NCBI RefSeq assembly: GCF_006402735.1
Contig: NZ_CP017174.1
Location: forward strand, 1,429,001-1,493,000
Reading direction: 5' to 3'
Origin: Myxococcus xanthus
GTDB lineage: Bacteria; Myxococcota; Myxococcia; Myxococcales; Myxococcaceae
DNA: 64,000 nt
Below are positions 55,498 to 64,000 of this stretch, one piece after another (position 1 is the first letter of the stretch; each line of letters opens with the position of its first letter). The notes beneath the pieces are model-generated. The model saw only the letters and a list, made by a program, of their open reading frames with translations. It did no database searches and was not told the DNA's origin. The position numbers and the translations under genes were made by a program.

Positions 55498-55812
55498 ATG
55501 AGCGACGCCCGGCTGGAACAGTTCAAGAAGATGGTGGCGGATTTCCCGGACTCCCCCATGAGCCATTTCTCCCTCGGGAAGCTGTACCTGGAGCGGCGGC
55601 AGTACCCCGAGGCCGCCCAAGCCCTGGAGTCCGCCGTCCGGCTGGACCCCACCTATGCGGCCGCCATGGTGGCCCTGGGGGATGCCTGGGCGGGGGCGGG
55701 GGAGTCCGACAAGGCGCGCGAGGTGCTGGGCCGGGCCCGGGAGCACGCCCTGGCCCAGGGGCACCCGGGGCTCGCCGAGGAAATCGACGAGCGCATCGCG
55801 GACCTGTCGTAG
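55498..55812 (+). CDS. Small TPR-repeat protein
   Basis: A 104-aa cytoplasmic protein with two tetratricopeptide repeats (SPMSHFSLGKLYLERRQYPEAAQALESAVRLDP and AAAMVALGDAWAGAGESDKAREVLGRAREHAL). TPRs mediate protein-protein contacts, and no catalytic domain is present. An in-frame GTG 6 nt earlier is an alternative start. It is divergent from rsfS and converges on the outer-membrane barrel gene with 9 nt between stops. Confidence 0.85.
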   Translation: MSDARLEQFKKMVADFPDSPMSHFSLGKLYLERRQYPEAAQALESAVRLDPTYAAAMVALGDAWAGAGESDKAREVLGRAREHALAQGHPGLAEEIDERIADLS

Positions 55813-55821
55813 GCCGCGCCC

Positions 55822-56886
55822 TCAGTAGCGCCAGGTGAAGCCGGTGCTGAAGACCTGGCGCGTGTAGGTGAGCGAGTTGCGGGGCAGCCGGGTGCTCCAG
55901 ATGCCCCAGGTCACCTCCAGGTCCAGCGACTCCGTCAGCGGCCGGGCCAGCTTCACCGACAGCGAGTTCTGCCCTTCGTCTTCTTCCACCAGGATGATTT
56001 CCGGGGAGAGGTAGATGCCGTCCGGATACTGGGTGATGCCCAGCGAGCCCTGCGCCAGCAGGGTCACCCGCCAGGGCAGCCGGACGCCGGCGTTGGCAGA
56101 CACCCGGTGCCGGCGAATCGTCTCGCCGTAACTGTTGGAGGAGTTCTCCTGGAAGGCGTACGTCAGCCCCAGGGCCAGCGGGCCCCGGTAGGTGTACGAC
56201 GCTCCCGCCGTCAGGGCTGCATCCTGACGCCGGCCGGCGAGGAGTCCCGAGCCGCCCCCTGTCCCCGGCGGGCGTGCCCGGGGTGGGGTGCCGAAGCGCC
56301 GGGAGTTCCAGTCGCCGAAGACGGACAGGCTGTGCCGGCGGTCGAAGCGATAGCGGCCCAGTACACCCACCTCGGGGCCGCCGAAGTTGGCGGTGGAGTC
56401 TGGCCGGTACACGAATCGCCGGGCGCCTGCCCGCACTCGCAGCGCCAGTCGCACGTCCGGGGCGTATTCCAGGAACGCGGTGGTCCCCAGGTCCGAGTAC
56501 GAGCGCGAGCCACCCCGCCGGTCCTTCGCATGGCCCTCCAGGCCGATTCCCAGCGCCGTGCCCAGCGCGTGTGACGCCTCCACCGCGCCTGACTGCACCA
56601 GCGTGTTCTCGTCCTGGTACAGGAGGTACATGCGCGTGCCCAGCTCGTAGCGGCCCACCAGTTGGGCGCGTTCGAAGGAGCCGCGCCCCTCGGCGGAGCC
56701 CAGCAGGCTGAGGGCGAAGTCCCGTTCCGGGCTGGGGGTGAGCGGGTCGGAGAAGTCCCGGGGCGCGTTGGTGTCCAGCATCAGGCGGCCGGTGCCCCTC
56801 AGTGCCCCTTCCCACTCGGCCGCGGGCGTACGGCCGGCGGCGAGCATGGCGAGGACGAGCAGGAGCGGCGCGAAGGAGCGGACCAC
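55822..56886 (-). CDS. Outer-membrane beta-barrel protein
   Basis: About 354 aa from GTG 56886 (VVRSFAPLLLVLAMLAAG), giving a normal signal peptide; the further upstream ATG would put 19 polar residues in front. The mature part is a continuous series of amphipathic strands and ends ...SLTYTRQVFSTGFTWRY, an aromatic C-terminus typical of barrels. There is no plug or ligand domain. It is probably a porin-like or structural barrel with no predicted cargo. The gene upstream on the other strand is a lipoprotein. Confidence 0.78.
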   Translation of the reverse strand: MVRSFAPLLLVLAMLAAGRTPAAEWEGALRGTGRLMLDTNAPRDFSDPLTPSPERDFALSLLGSAEGRGSFERAQLVGRYELGTRMYLLYQDENTLVQSGAVEASHALGTALGIGLEGHAKDRRGGSRSYSDLGTTAFLEYAPDVRLALRVRAGARRFVYRPDSTANFGGPEVGVLGRYRFDRRHSLSVFGDWNSRRFGTPPRARPPGTGGGSGLLAGRRQDAALTAGASYTYRGPLALGLTYAFQENSSNSYGETIRRHRVSANAGVRLPWRVTLLAQGSLGITQYPDGIYLSPEIILVEEDEGQNSLSVKLARPLTESLDLEVTWGIWSTRLPRNSLTYTRQVFSTGFTWRY

Positions 56887-56981
56887 GGCGCGCGACCATA
56901 CCCCGTCGCAGGAGGGCAGGGGCGGCCGTCCAGCCGCTCCCACCAGTGACGACGCCCCCGGCGGCCCATTACATTGGGCCC

Positions 56982-57518
56982 ATGCGCCTTGTGTCCTTTC
57001 TCGCGGTGGCCTGCCTGGGCCTGTCCGCCTGCGCCTCCTCCTCCTTCACCACCGAGGTGAAAGGGGAGTCGACCGTGCCCGCGGGCCCGCCTGGCGTCGA
57101 CACGCCCCTCAATGGCCTTCCCGCCATCAGCAGCTTCGCGGGGATGGACTTCGACAAGAACCAGGACTTCAAGAACCAGGGGATTGGCAAGAACGAGGTG
57201 ACGTCCGTCAAGGTGGAGTCCCTCACGCTCAAGGTCCTCAGCCCCAATGACCAGGACCTCCGTTTCCTGGACTCAGTGGAGTTCTATGCCCGCGCGGGAG
57301 ACCGGGAGGCGCGCATCGCGGCGCGCCAGGACGTGTCCGCGCTGGACCTGAGGCCGCCCAACCCCGTGCTGTCGCTGCGCGTGGACAACGTGGAGTTGCA
57401 GCCCTTCGTCTCCGCGCCGTCCATGAGCATCATCATCCGCGGCCGCGGCATCATGCCGGCGCGCGAGGTGCGGCTGCAGGCGGTGGTGAAGCTCCAGGTG
57501 GAGACCGGGCTCTTGTAG
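56982..57518 (+). CDS. Lipoprotein, beta-rich
   Basis: A 178-aa protein: signal with lipobox (LGLSAC), then a Ser/Thr/Pro linker and an Ig-like beta domain (KVESLTLKVL...FLDSVEFYARAG...EVRLQAVVKLQVETG). Family not named here. The start MRLVSFLAV is the only one giving an intact signal. It is divergent from the barrel gene with 95 nt between starts, so the two may be co-regulated envelope components. Confidence 0.78.
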   Translation: MRLVSFLAVACLGLSACASSSFTTEVKGESTVPAGPPGVDTPLNGLPAISSFAGMDFDKNQDFKNQGIGKNEVTSVKVESLTLKVLSPNDQDLRFLDSVEFYARAGDREARIAARQDVSALDLRPPNPVLSLRVDNVELQPFVSAPSMSIIIRGRGIMPAREVRLQAVVKLQVETGLL

Positions 57519-57541
57519 TCCGGTGCCGGGAGGCGCGTCCC

Positions 57542-58588
57542 TCAGGGGACGCCCATCTCCTGCGCGCGCCGTTCCAGCTTCGTGGCGCGGCCTTCCAGTT
57601 CCCCGGCCAGCGTCTCCAGCCGCGCGGCCTCGGCCTCCATCGCCGCCAGGTCCACGGGGCCGCCCGACGCCAGGTCCTGGGCGCGCTGCGTTTCGACCTG
57701 GGGCCGCCGGTCCGTGGCCCGGGCCGACAACTGCGTCGGATAGGGGGGGCGGCCCGGGTCGACACCTTCATCGGGGCGTCCGCCCACGTTGGGGGGCGAA
57801 TCGTCGGGGCTGTCACCCTGGAAGGTAGGCGCACTGGGGCCTGGCACGGAGCGCTCCACCTGCAGCGTCCGGTCGCTCCCCATGCGCAGGCGCAGCCGCC
57901 GGTCCTGGTCGTCGAACATCGACTCCTCGCCGAGGAAGTCGTTCATGCGCCGGTCCAGGTCGCGCTCCTCGCGCACCTCGGTGATGCGGCCGCGCAGCGC
58001 CTTCAGCCGCTCGCGCACCTTGTCCCGGGTATCGCGGAGCGTGTCCGCCTGGGCCAGCAAATCCTCGGGGTCATCACCGCCCGCGGTGGCTTTGTTCAGC
58101 GAGGGCACCTGGGACGCGGGCAGGGCGGCGCGGATGGCTTCCCGCTCGGCGCGAACCGAGCGCACCGCCTCCAACAGCTTCTCCCGCTGGCCCCGGTCCG
58201 CCGTGCCTTCCCACGCCGCGAGCAGCCGCGTCAGCTCGTCCGACAGCGCCGTGTGCAGGGCCAGGTGGGCGCGCTCCGCTTCGCCCTCCGCCGCGACGAC
58301 GGCCTGCGCCAGCCCGGTGAGCTGACCGCTCAGCTCCTGCGAACGCCGCAGCGCGTCCTCCAGCTCCGTCCCCGCCATCAGCCGGCCCTGGCGCTGCGCC
58401 TTCAGCGTTTCGATGCGTGCCGCAAGCCCGTTGAGCTCGTCGCGCAGGGCCTGCTGCTGACCCCGCAGCGAGCGCGTCTCCGCGCGAGCCGACTGGGCCC
58501 GTCCCCGCACCGCCTCCAGCCCAGACGCGGCCTGACCGGGCATGGCCAGCAGCAGGCTCAGCAGGAGCGCGAGGGGGCGGAGATTCAT
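57542..58588 (-). CDS. Exported coiled-coil protein
   Basis: A 348-aa protein with a signal peptide (MNLRPLALLLSLLLAMPGQAAS). Long Arg/Glu/Ala-rich coiled coils then cover about residues 25-215. The C-terminal ~130 residues are Pro/Asp-rich, with a final short helix pair. Upstream Met codons in the same frame are not signal-like. I recognise no enzyme; a spacer or envelope scaffold is likely. The sigma-54 activator gene lies upstream with 173 nt between, probably a separate promoter. Confidence 0.75.
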   Translation of the reverse strand: MNLRPLALLLSLLLAMPGQAASGLEAVRGRAQSARAETRSLRGQQQALRDELNGLAARIETLKAQRQGRLMAGTELEDALRRSQELSGQLTGLAQAVVAAEGEAERAHLALHTALSDELTRLLAAWEGTADRGQREKLLEAVRSVRAEREAIRAALPASQVPSLNKATAGGDDPEDLLAQADTLRDTRDKVRERLKALRGRITEVREERDLDRRMNDFLGEESMFDDQDRRLRLRMGSDRTLQVERSVPGPSAPTFQGDSPDDSPPNVGGRPDEGVDPGRPPYPTQLSARATDRRPQVETQRAQDLASGGPVDLAAMEAEAARLETLAGELEGRATKLERRAQEMGVP

Positions 58589-58761
58589 CAGCGACAGCCC
58601 CAGAGCAAGGTGAGTGCCAGCCTGCCAGCCCATCCCCGGAGGTCGAGGCCCCTCGGCGCCCAACAATTCCGGACACCTGGAGCATCCAGGGGGGTAGGGG
58701 CAGAGGTGGGATACCGGTGAAAAGTCATGGGGGGCGGGGGCGGATGACAGATTTTCGAGGC

Positions 58762-60171
<1,410 letters not shown>

Positions 60172-60333
60172 GGCGTGAGTCGATTCTCCCTGCAACCCGA
60201 GGCCGGCCGCCTCCTGGGGCCGCCGCATGAGAGCACATCCGGACCGGCTCGCTCCACCGGCTCAGGAGGTTGTCACATGTCACGGGCGTGCGAAGGTGCT
60301 GGCGCCGCCTGGCCGGGAGCAGTACGGGGAGGC

Positions 60334-60915
60334 ATGGAATCCGAAGTTTCTTCCGCCGCGTCCCTCCAGGCCCTGCTCGAGCGCCACGTTCCCGAGGACG
60401 TGAAGGAGCGCGAGGACCTGGAGCGCATGCTCCACTTCGCCTGTTCCCTGGCACGGCCCTTCTCCCGCGAGCAGTTGGAGGCCCACTTCACGGGCAGCGC
60501 GGTGGTGGTGGACCCAGAGGGCGCGCGTGTCGTCCTGTTGCATCACCGCAAGCTCCAGCGCTGGCTACAACCCGGAGGACACGCGGATGTCACGGACGCG
60601 GGCCACATGGAGGCCACGGCGCTGCGTGAAGCCCGTGAGGAGACGGGATGCTGCGTGTCCCTGCACCCGGCCGCGCCCCGGCCGCTGGATGTGGACATCC
60701 ACACCATCCCCGCGCGCCGCGACGAGCCGGAGCACCACCACCTGGACGTGCGCTTCCTCGTGGTGGCGGAGAACCCCGACGCCCTGGTGCATGACCCGGC
60801 GGAATCCTTCGGTGTGCGGTGGCTCACCTGGGACGAAGCCATGACGCATGCGGACGAAGCGCCCCTGCGCCGGATGTTGGAGAAGGCCCGGCGCGTGGTG
60901 GCCTCCGCGCCCTGA
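60334..60915 (+). CDS. NUDIX hydrolase
   Basis: A 193-aa protein from ATG 60334 after GGGGAGG. A helical N-terminal region (about 1-50) precedes a NUDIX fold, whose box is recognisable as GHADVTDAGHMEATALREAREETG. The spacing to the REAREETG core deviates slightly from the consensus, but the acidic residues for metal are there. The strand DVRFLVVAENP and C-terminal helix match the family. It should hydrolyse a nucleoside diphosphate linked to another group X; substrate unknown. Confidence 0.88.
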   Translation: MESEVSSAASLQALLERHVPEDVKEREDLERMLHFACSLARPFSREQLEAHFTGSAVVVDPEGARVVLLHHRKLQRWLQPGGHADVTDAGHMEATALREAREETGCCVSLHPAAPRPLDVDIHTIPARRDEPEHHHLDVRFLVVAENPDALVHDPAESFGVRWLTWDEAMTHADEAPLRRMLEKARRVVASAP

Positions 60916-61145
60916 AGCGCTTGAAAGCGGAAGCGCGCACGGCCTCGCGGTCAGGGGCACTGTGGCTTCGCGGACCGAGCGCGCGCGCCCGCACCCGGAT
61001 TTGAAACAAAATACGGAAAACATGGCCTGATTGCCTTTGGGCCGGTGGTGCCGCTGGAAAGCGATTGCAACCATGCCGTCCTGCTTGGGCGGGTGAGGGA
61101 GGCCATGCCGGCCTGTCACCTGTCAGGAAGCCAGGAGCCGTGCCC

Positions 61146-61889
61146 ATGTCGTCCGCCGCGCCCCACCGTTACAGCCCCCCTGTGCTCACGCCCACCGCGC
61201 ACCCTCACTGGCTGGAGTCGATGCTGGAGTCCCTGCGCGACGAGTGGAGCGCGGCCTGCTGGCCTCCGTTGTTCCGCGCGACGGCTGACGGCCAGCGTCC
61301 ACCGCTGCGTCACTGGCGGCGGGTGCTGTCCCACTTCTTCCTCATCGTCGAGTCCTTCCCCAAGTACATGGGCCTGTCGCTGGCAAAGACGACCTACGGC
61401 CAGCGTCCCGGCGACGCGAGCGCCCGTCGCTGGCTGCTGCAGAACCTGGGCGTGGAGGCGAAGCACGCCGAGTGGTTCATCGACTGGATGCGCGGCATTG
61501 GCCTGGCGCCGGAAGATGTCTTCACCCAGCGTCCCCTGCCGGAGGTGCGAGCGCTGCATGAGTTCCTGCTCGACACCTGCGCGCACGGGACACTGGCCGA
61601 AGGCGTGGCCGCGTCCAACTGGGCGGTGGAAGGCATCACCGGCGTGTGGACGCGGGAGGTGGTGGAGCCCTTCCGCGCCTATGCCGCGGACGGCGCGCGC
61701 ATCGACGCGCATTCGATGATGTGGCTCAAGGTGCACGCGCGCTACGACGACCAGCACCCGGAGGAGGCGCTGGAAATCATCAAGCTGTCCACCGACGCGG
61801 GCACCGGTGAGCCCTTCCGCGTCCAGGCCGCGGCCAGGAAGTCGCTGCAGATGTATGCCGCCGCGCTCCACGCATGCTGCAACGACTGA
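61146..61889 (+). CDS. Haem-oxygenase-fold iron-containing redox enzyme (TenA/PqqC/CADD-like)
   Basis: A 247-aa all-helical protein. Metal-ligand-type residues sit in ESFPKYMGLSLAKT, EAKHAEWFIDW, WAVEGITGVWTREV and HARYDDQHPEEALEI, the pattern of haem-oxygenase-like di-iron oxidases (HDO) and PqqC/TenA relatives. Such enzymes oxidise small amines, aromatic precursors or their own residues. No pqq, thi or folate neighbours are seen, so its substrate cannot be assigned. Single gene; a weak hairpin follows at 61898-61922. Confidence 0.8.
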   Translation: MSSAAPHRYSPPVLTPTAHPHWLESMLESLRDEWSAACWPPLFRATADGQRPPLRHWRRVLSHFFLIVESFPKYMGLSLAKTTYGQRPGDASARRWLLQNLGVEAKHAEWFIDWMRGIGLAPEDVFTQRPLPEVRALHEFLLDTCAHGTLAEGVAASNWAVEGITGVWTREVVEPFRAYAADGARIDAHSMMWLKVHARYDDQHPEEALEIIKLSTDAGTGEPFRVQAAARKSLQMYAAALHACCND

Positions 61890-61897
61890 ATCGCGCG

Positions 61898-61922
61898 ACA
61901 CCAGCGCACAGCCCTCTGGTGT
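61898..61922 (+). terminator. Weak hairpin after the HDO gene
   Basis: ACACCAG (61898-61904) pairs with CTGGTGT (61916-61922) across an 11-nt loop, 9 nt after the stop. No U-tract, so the call is tentative. Confidence 0.35.
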
Positions 61923-62108
61923 GCCTCCCGCACACCTCGATGCCCGGCATGTGCTCGCGGGCCCCGTGTTTCATGTGCTCTGTCAGGAAGGCGGCAGCTT
62001 CCGGATGACCCGCCTGTCCGCTTCGCGCGGAGAGTGCCGTACTTGCGGGTGAGGACTTCTGGCTCTGCCCTCGCGGTGTGAGCCCATGGCCTCGGGGGGA
62101 TGTGCCAC

Positions 62109-63899
62109 ATGAATGCCGAAGACAAGGTCATCCAGGAGTACCGGGGACGTGCGCTCAAGGTGTTCATGTTGTGGGTGCTGCCGGTGGCACCCATCGCCGC
62201 GTATCTCAATGGCATGGCCATGGGCGTGGCGGGCTGGTCGGGCCTGATTGCGGTGGCGTGGGTGCTGCCGCCCATCATCGTGGGCCTGGGCATCGCCTAT
62301 CCCGCGTTGGTGATGCATGTGCTGGTGGACGGCGCGCTGCGGGAGCGGCCGGAGGACACGCCTGGCGCGCGGCTGGAGCGAATCCTGCGCCTGCCGTGGC
62401 GCGCCGCGGTCGCATCCTCGTGGGGCGCGTGGACGCTGGGAGGCATCTGGTTCAGCCTCCACGTGTGCCTGTTGTGGAAGAAGGATTTGTCCCTGGTCGT
62501 GGTGGGCACGCTCATCGGCATCTGCTTCGGCGTGGTGCTGGGCTTTCCCATCAGCGTCACGCTGGAGCGGCTGCTGTTGCCGCTGGCGCTGGAGGAGCAG
62601 CGCAAGGACCCGACGCTTGCAATCAAGGGCGGCGGCTTCTTCTGGCCGCGGCAGGCGTGGTTCATGCCCGTCACCTTCATTGGCTCCAGCCTCTGCGCGT
62701 TGGTGCTGAGCGGGTGCGTGGTGCTGGTGAAGCTGCAAGGCGTCCGGGACGAATTGCACAATGCGCTGGTGGCGGAGGGCGCGCACGGCTCGGCGGAGAC
62801 GCTGATGGGCATGGGCGGCATGTTGGCGGGTGAGCTGGCGTTCGGGCTGGCCTGGGTGGGCGGATTGCTGGCGATTCCCGCCGTCACCACCTGGATGCTG
62901 GCGCGCCGCCAGGCGAACGCGGCGGGCGCGGTGGGCGTGGCCATCGAGTCACTGTCCGCGGGGCGCGTCGTCTCTCCCGCCTGGGTGTCCACGGATGAGA
63001 TGGGGGATTTGTCGGCTGGCATGAACGCGGTGCTCGTCCGCCTGCGGCAGTTGCCCCTGTCGCTCAATGCCTCCGCCACGCGGCTGAGCGGCGCGGGGCG
63101 CCACCTGCGGGATTCTCACGATGAGCACCAGCAGAGCCTGGTCCGTCAGGCGTCCGCGCTGCACGAGGCGCAGATGACGTCGGAGGAGATCCGGCGCACG
63201 TCGCTGATGGCCGTCGAGCGAGCGGAGGAGGTGCTTCAAGTGGCCCGCCGCTCGGAGGTCCTGGGACAGCAGGGCGAGTCCGCCGTGGAGCGGAGTCTCA
63301 ACGGCCTGACGGACATCCGCCGCGTGGTGGACGGCATCCAGGACCGGCTGACGCGGCTGGCCCAGAGCACCACGCAGATTGGCGAAATCACCGAGACGGT
63401 GAAGGACCTGGCGGACCAGTCCCACCTCCTGGCGGTCAACGCGGCCATCGAGGCGGCGCGCTCGGGAGAGCAGGGGCGGGGCTTCGCGGTGGTGGCCCGC
63501 GAGATTCGCGGCTTGTCGGACCAGTCCATCCAGGCCACGCGGCGCATCCGCGGCATCCTCCAGGACATCAGCACGGGCATTCGAGACGCGGCGAAGATGG
63601 GCGAGGCCGGCGTGCAGACCATTGGCACGGGCCTGGACCAGATGCGGGCGTCGGGGGACTCGCTGCGGGAGCTGTCTCGCATCGCCCAGGAGAACTCAAC
63701 CGCGGCCCGGCAGATTGCCGCCGCGGTGACGCAGCAGGATGCCGGCTTCACGCAAATCTTCGACGCCATCGCGGACTTGTCGCAGCTCATGGACGCCACG
63801 CTGAAGCGGCTGGAGTCCACACAGGAGGCCACCGACACGCTGAGGGTCGTCTCCGACGACGTGGCGCGGATGGCGCGGCAGTTCAACGCGACGGGGTGA
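62109..63899 (+). CDS. Methyl-accepting chemotaxis protein without periplasmic ligand domain
   Basis: About 596 aa from ATG 62109, which follows GGGGGGA at 8 nt; the ATG at 62100 is too close to that site. The N-terminal ~260 residues carry some six TM helices with only short loops. A HAMP-like linker (about 265-320) and the MCP signalling domain (about 340-590) follow, with the hairpin tip ETVKDLADQSHLLAVNAAIEAARSGEQGRGFAVVAREIRGLSDQS. It should control a CheA kinase, probably elsewhere on the chromosome. Sensing may be through the membrane itself. The last 17 nt overlap the converging kinase gene. Confidence 0.93.
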   Translation: MNAEDKVIQEYRGRALKVFMLWVLPVAPIAAYLNGMAMGVAGWSGLIAVAWVLPPIIVGLGIAYPALVMHVLVDGALRERPEDTPGARLERILRLPWRAAVASSWGAWTLGGIWFSLHVCLLWKKDLSLVVVGTLIGICFGVVLGFPISVTLERLLLPLALEEQRKDPTLAIKGGGFFWPRQAWFMPVTFIGSSLCALVLSGCVVLVKLQGVRDELHNALVAEGAHGSAETLMGMGGMLAGELAFGLAWVGGLLAIPAVTTWMLARRQANAAGAVGVAIESLSAGRVVSPAWVSTDEMGDLSAGMNAVLVRLRQLPLSLNASATRLSGAGRHLRDSHDEHQQSLVRQASALHEAQMTSEEIRRTSLMAVERAEEVLQVARRSEVLGQQGESAVERSLNGLTDIRRVVDGIQDRLTRLAQSTTQIGEITETVKDLADQSHLLAVNAAIEAARSGEQGRGFAVVAREIRGLSDQSIQATRRIRGILQDISTGIRDAAKMGEAGVQTIGTGLDQMRASGDSLRELSRIAQENSTAARQIAAAVTQQDAGFTQIFDAIADLSQLMDATLKRLESTQEATDTLRVVSDDVARMARQFNATG

Positions 63900-64000
63900 C
63901 GGAAGCGCCGTGGCCCGGCTTCCCACCCAGCGGCAGCGTGAGGATGAAGCGTGTGTCTCCAGGCGCGGAGTCCAGCCGCAGCGCGCCGCCGTGCGCGAGC
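63883..64000 (-). CDS. C-terminal end of a histidine kinase (partial)
   Basis: Minus-strand reading frame entering from the right edge and stopping at 63883-63885. It reads AHGGALRLDSAPGDTRFILTLPL, the characteristic last strand pair of a HATPase_c domain, followed by GGKPGHGASVTPSR. The rest of the gene lies outside the window. It converges on and overlaps the chemoreceptor gene by 17 nt. Confidence 0.75.
   Translation of the reverse strand, partial: LAHGGALRLDSAPGDTRFILTLPLGGKPGHGASVTPSR

Overview
The window is high-GC chromosomal DNA from a delta-proteobacterium of the Myxococcota, most like Myxococcus or a close relative. This is judged from gene content, since no 16S or other marker is present. 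It has a eukaryote-type Ser/Thr kinase with an extracytoplasmic tail, three sigma-54 activators with Fis-type DNA-binding ends, several lipoproteins, Lys/Ala/Pro-rich tails and many paralogue-type regulators. Genes are densely packed on both strands. I see no rRNA, tRNA, CRISPR array, insertion sequence or prophage.

Layout. 0-3 kb: Ser/Thr kinase, GAF protein and a small secreted Ala/Lys-rich protein with a strong terminator and a near-consensus sigma-54 promoter. 3.4-6.7 kb: lipoprotein, then a translationally coupled histidine kinase and sigma-54 activator. 6.7-9.1 kb: minus-strand set TerB-like, SRPBCC and an atypical SDR. 9.4-13.4 kb: L,D-transpeptidase lipoprotein facing a tight YjbQ / esterase / cyclophilin operon. 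13.5-16.7 kb: a Pro/Ala-rich protein of unknown role, a trigger-factor-like PPIase without the ribosome-binding domain, and a lipase-like hydrolase.

16.8-22.6 kb: a co-directional polyamine/membrane cluster. It holds AdoMet decarboxylase, a DUF4178 zinc-ribbon membrane protein, a 53-aa membrane peptide, a DUF350 protein, a membrane-embedded spermidine-synthase-like protein and a secreted FAD oxidoreductase. A 33-aa secreted-peptide gene follows, then a formylglycine-type sulfatase. 25.3-31.5 kb: DUF4390 and Omp85-type outer-membrane genes next to an NtrY/NtrC-like pair. A cluster of GATGTC half-sites lies in the gap between them. 31.6-39.5 kb: a histidine-rich multi-TM protein, a fused trehalose-phosphate synthase/phosphatase, a large DUF3857/transglutaminase TPR protein and an arylamine N-acetyltransferase.

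39.5-46.1 kb: the most unusual locus. A LysM + peptidoglycan-binding adaptor-like protein is translationally coupled to a ~1980-aa protein. The latter carries a ComEC-like metallo-beta-lactamase active site broken up by long Ala-rich repeat stretches. The leader DNA contains two large inverted repeats, one covering the adaptor's start codon. This is my best candidate for an undescribed system, possibly an exported nuclease or effector with its carrier.

46.2-64 kb: M1 aminopeptidase, Uma2-type nuclease and a co-directional housekeeping series (rsfS, rlmH, rtcB-like, GNAT, gpmI, comF). Then come envelope proteins, a third sigma-54 activator, NUDIX, a haem-oxygenase-fold enzyme, a multi-TM chemoreceptor and the C-terminal end of another histidine kinase running off the right edge.
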